Assembly (NCBI RefSeq): GCF_018918075.1
Contig: NZ_JAHLPW010000017.1
Location: forward strand, 1 to 64,000
Reading direction: 5' to 3'
DNA length: 64,000 bases
Origin: Virgibacillus sp. MSJ-26
Lineage (GTDB): Bacteria; Bacillota; Bacilli; Bacillales; Amphibacillaceae
Numbering within the stretch: the first letter of the stretch is position 1; each line of letters starts with the position of its first letter. Below are positions 63,949 to 64,000 of the stretch, one piece after another. The notes below the pieces were generated by a model that did not search any database, had not been told where the DNA came from, and was given only the letters and a program-made list of their open reading frames with translations. Made by a program: the position numbers and the translations under genes.

Positions 63949-64000
63949 GTGGATTTTAAAAAAACACTCCAAACATATAGTGAAAAGGTTAAAAAAACCT
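63949..64000 (+). CDS. Start of a gene cut by the window edge
   Basis: Only 17 codons are visible, beginning MDFKKTLQTYSEKVKKT if GTG 63949 is used. TTAGGAGG lies 9 bases upstream, which favours this GTG over ATG 63943. The basic N-terminus would suit a protein anchored by a following membrane helix, but nothing of that is in the window, so I assign no product. Confidence 0.5.
   Translation, partial: MDFKKTLQTYSEKVKKT

Overview
The window is a contiguous piece of a low-GC, spore-forming member of the Bacillaceae. The gene order matches the Bacillus subtilis block that runs from ysdC/rplT through thrS, dnaI/dnaB, polA/phoPR, citZ/icd/mdh, pyk/pfkA, accDA, dnaE, ackA, thiI and ezrA to rpsD and tyrS. 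Sporulation genes (ytxC, ytvI, ytrH, ytrI, gerW/ytfJ, sspA, refZ), T-box leaders and sigma-W promoters confirm an endospore-forming Firmicute. Mosaic GC-richer intergenic repeats recur through the window. From general memory, such repeats are common in the Oceanobacillus/Virgibacillus group, so that affiliation is an inference.

Layout. 1-4.5 kb: M42 aminopeptidase, dUTPase, an SDR oxidoreductase with a palindromic operator, sigma-W-driven ysdB and a VTT-domain membrane protein. 4.5-8.5 kb: the translation cluster rplT-rpmI-infC behind an L20-type leader, then thrS behind a T-box. 8.5-12.7 kb: replication and regulation genes ytxC-dnaI-dnaB, nrdR and a small unknown gene. 13.4-21.5 kb: gapB (with two CcpN-type operators), coaE, mutM, polA, phoR, phoP and a MaoC-fold gene behind a promoter carrying a cre box; a long inverted repeat pair flanks this block. 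22.2-34.7 kb: central carbon metabolism (mdh, icd, citZ, pyk, pfkA, accA, accD, a FadR-type regulator, malic enzyme) plus ytvI and fxsA. 34.9-43.9 kb: dnaE, ytrH-ytrI, nrnA, ytpI, ytoI and ytkL. 44.4-57.8 kb: pspA, a universal stress protein, moaB, ackA, ytxK, tpx, gerW, ytfI, nadK, sspA, thiI, a cysteine desulfurase, ezrA, refZ and an fRMsr-type GAF protein. 57.9-64 kb: a GGDEF protein, rpsD with its leader, an EamA transporter, tyrS with its T-box, and the start of a divergent gene.

How it works together. The metabolic genes form a carbon node: glycolysis (pfkA, pyk), the TCA entry arm (citZ-icd-mdh), gluconeogenic gapB, overflow (ackA), and malic enzyme with acetyl-CoA carboxylase. The last pair sits with a FadR-family regulator, and a TGGTC-N-GACCA palindrome overlaps the malic enzyme start site. 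Several genes carry readable regulatory DNA: CcpN-type boxes at gapB, a cre box at the MaoC gene, sigma-W promoters at ysdB and pspA, and RNA leaders at infC, thrS, rpsD and tyrS.

No mobile element with a transposase, prophage, CRISPR array, tRNA or rRNA was seen. The window is mostly conserved core genome. The most interesting signals are the regulatory sites, a probable AUU start of accD, a thiol peroxidase lacking its resolving cysteine, a short PhoR, and the mosaic repeats whose internal hairpin shows compensatory changes.
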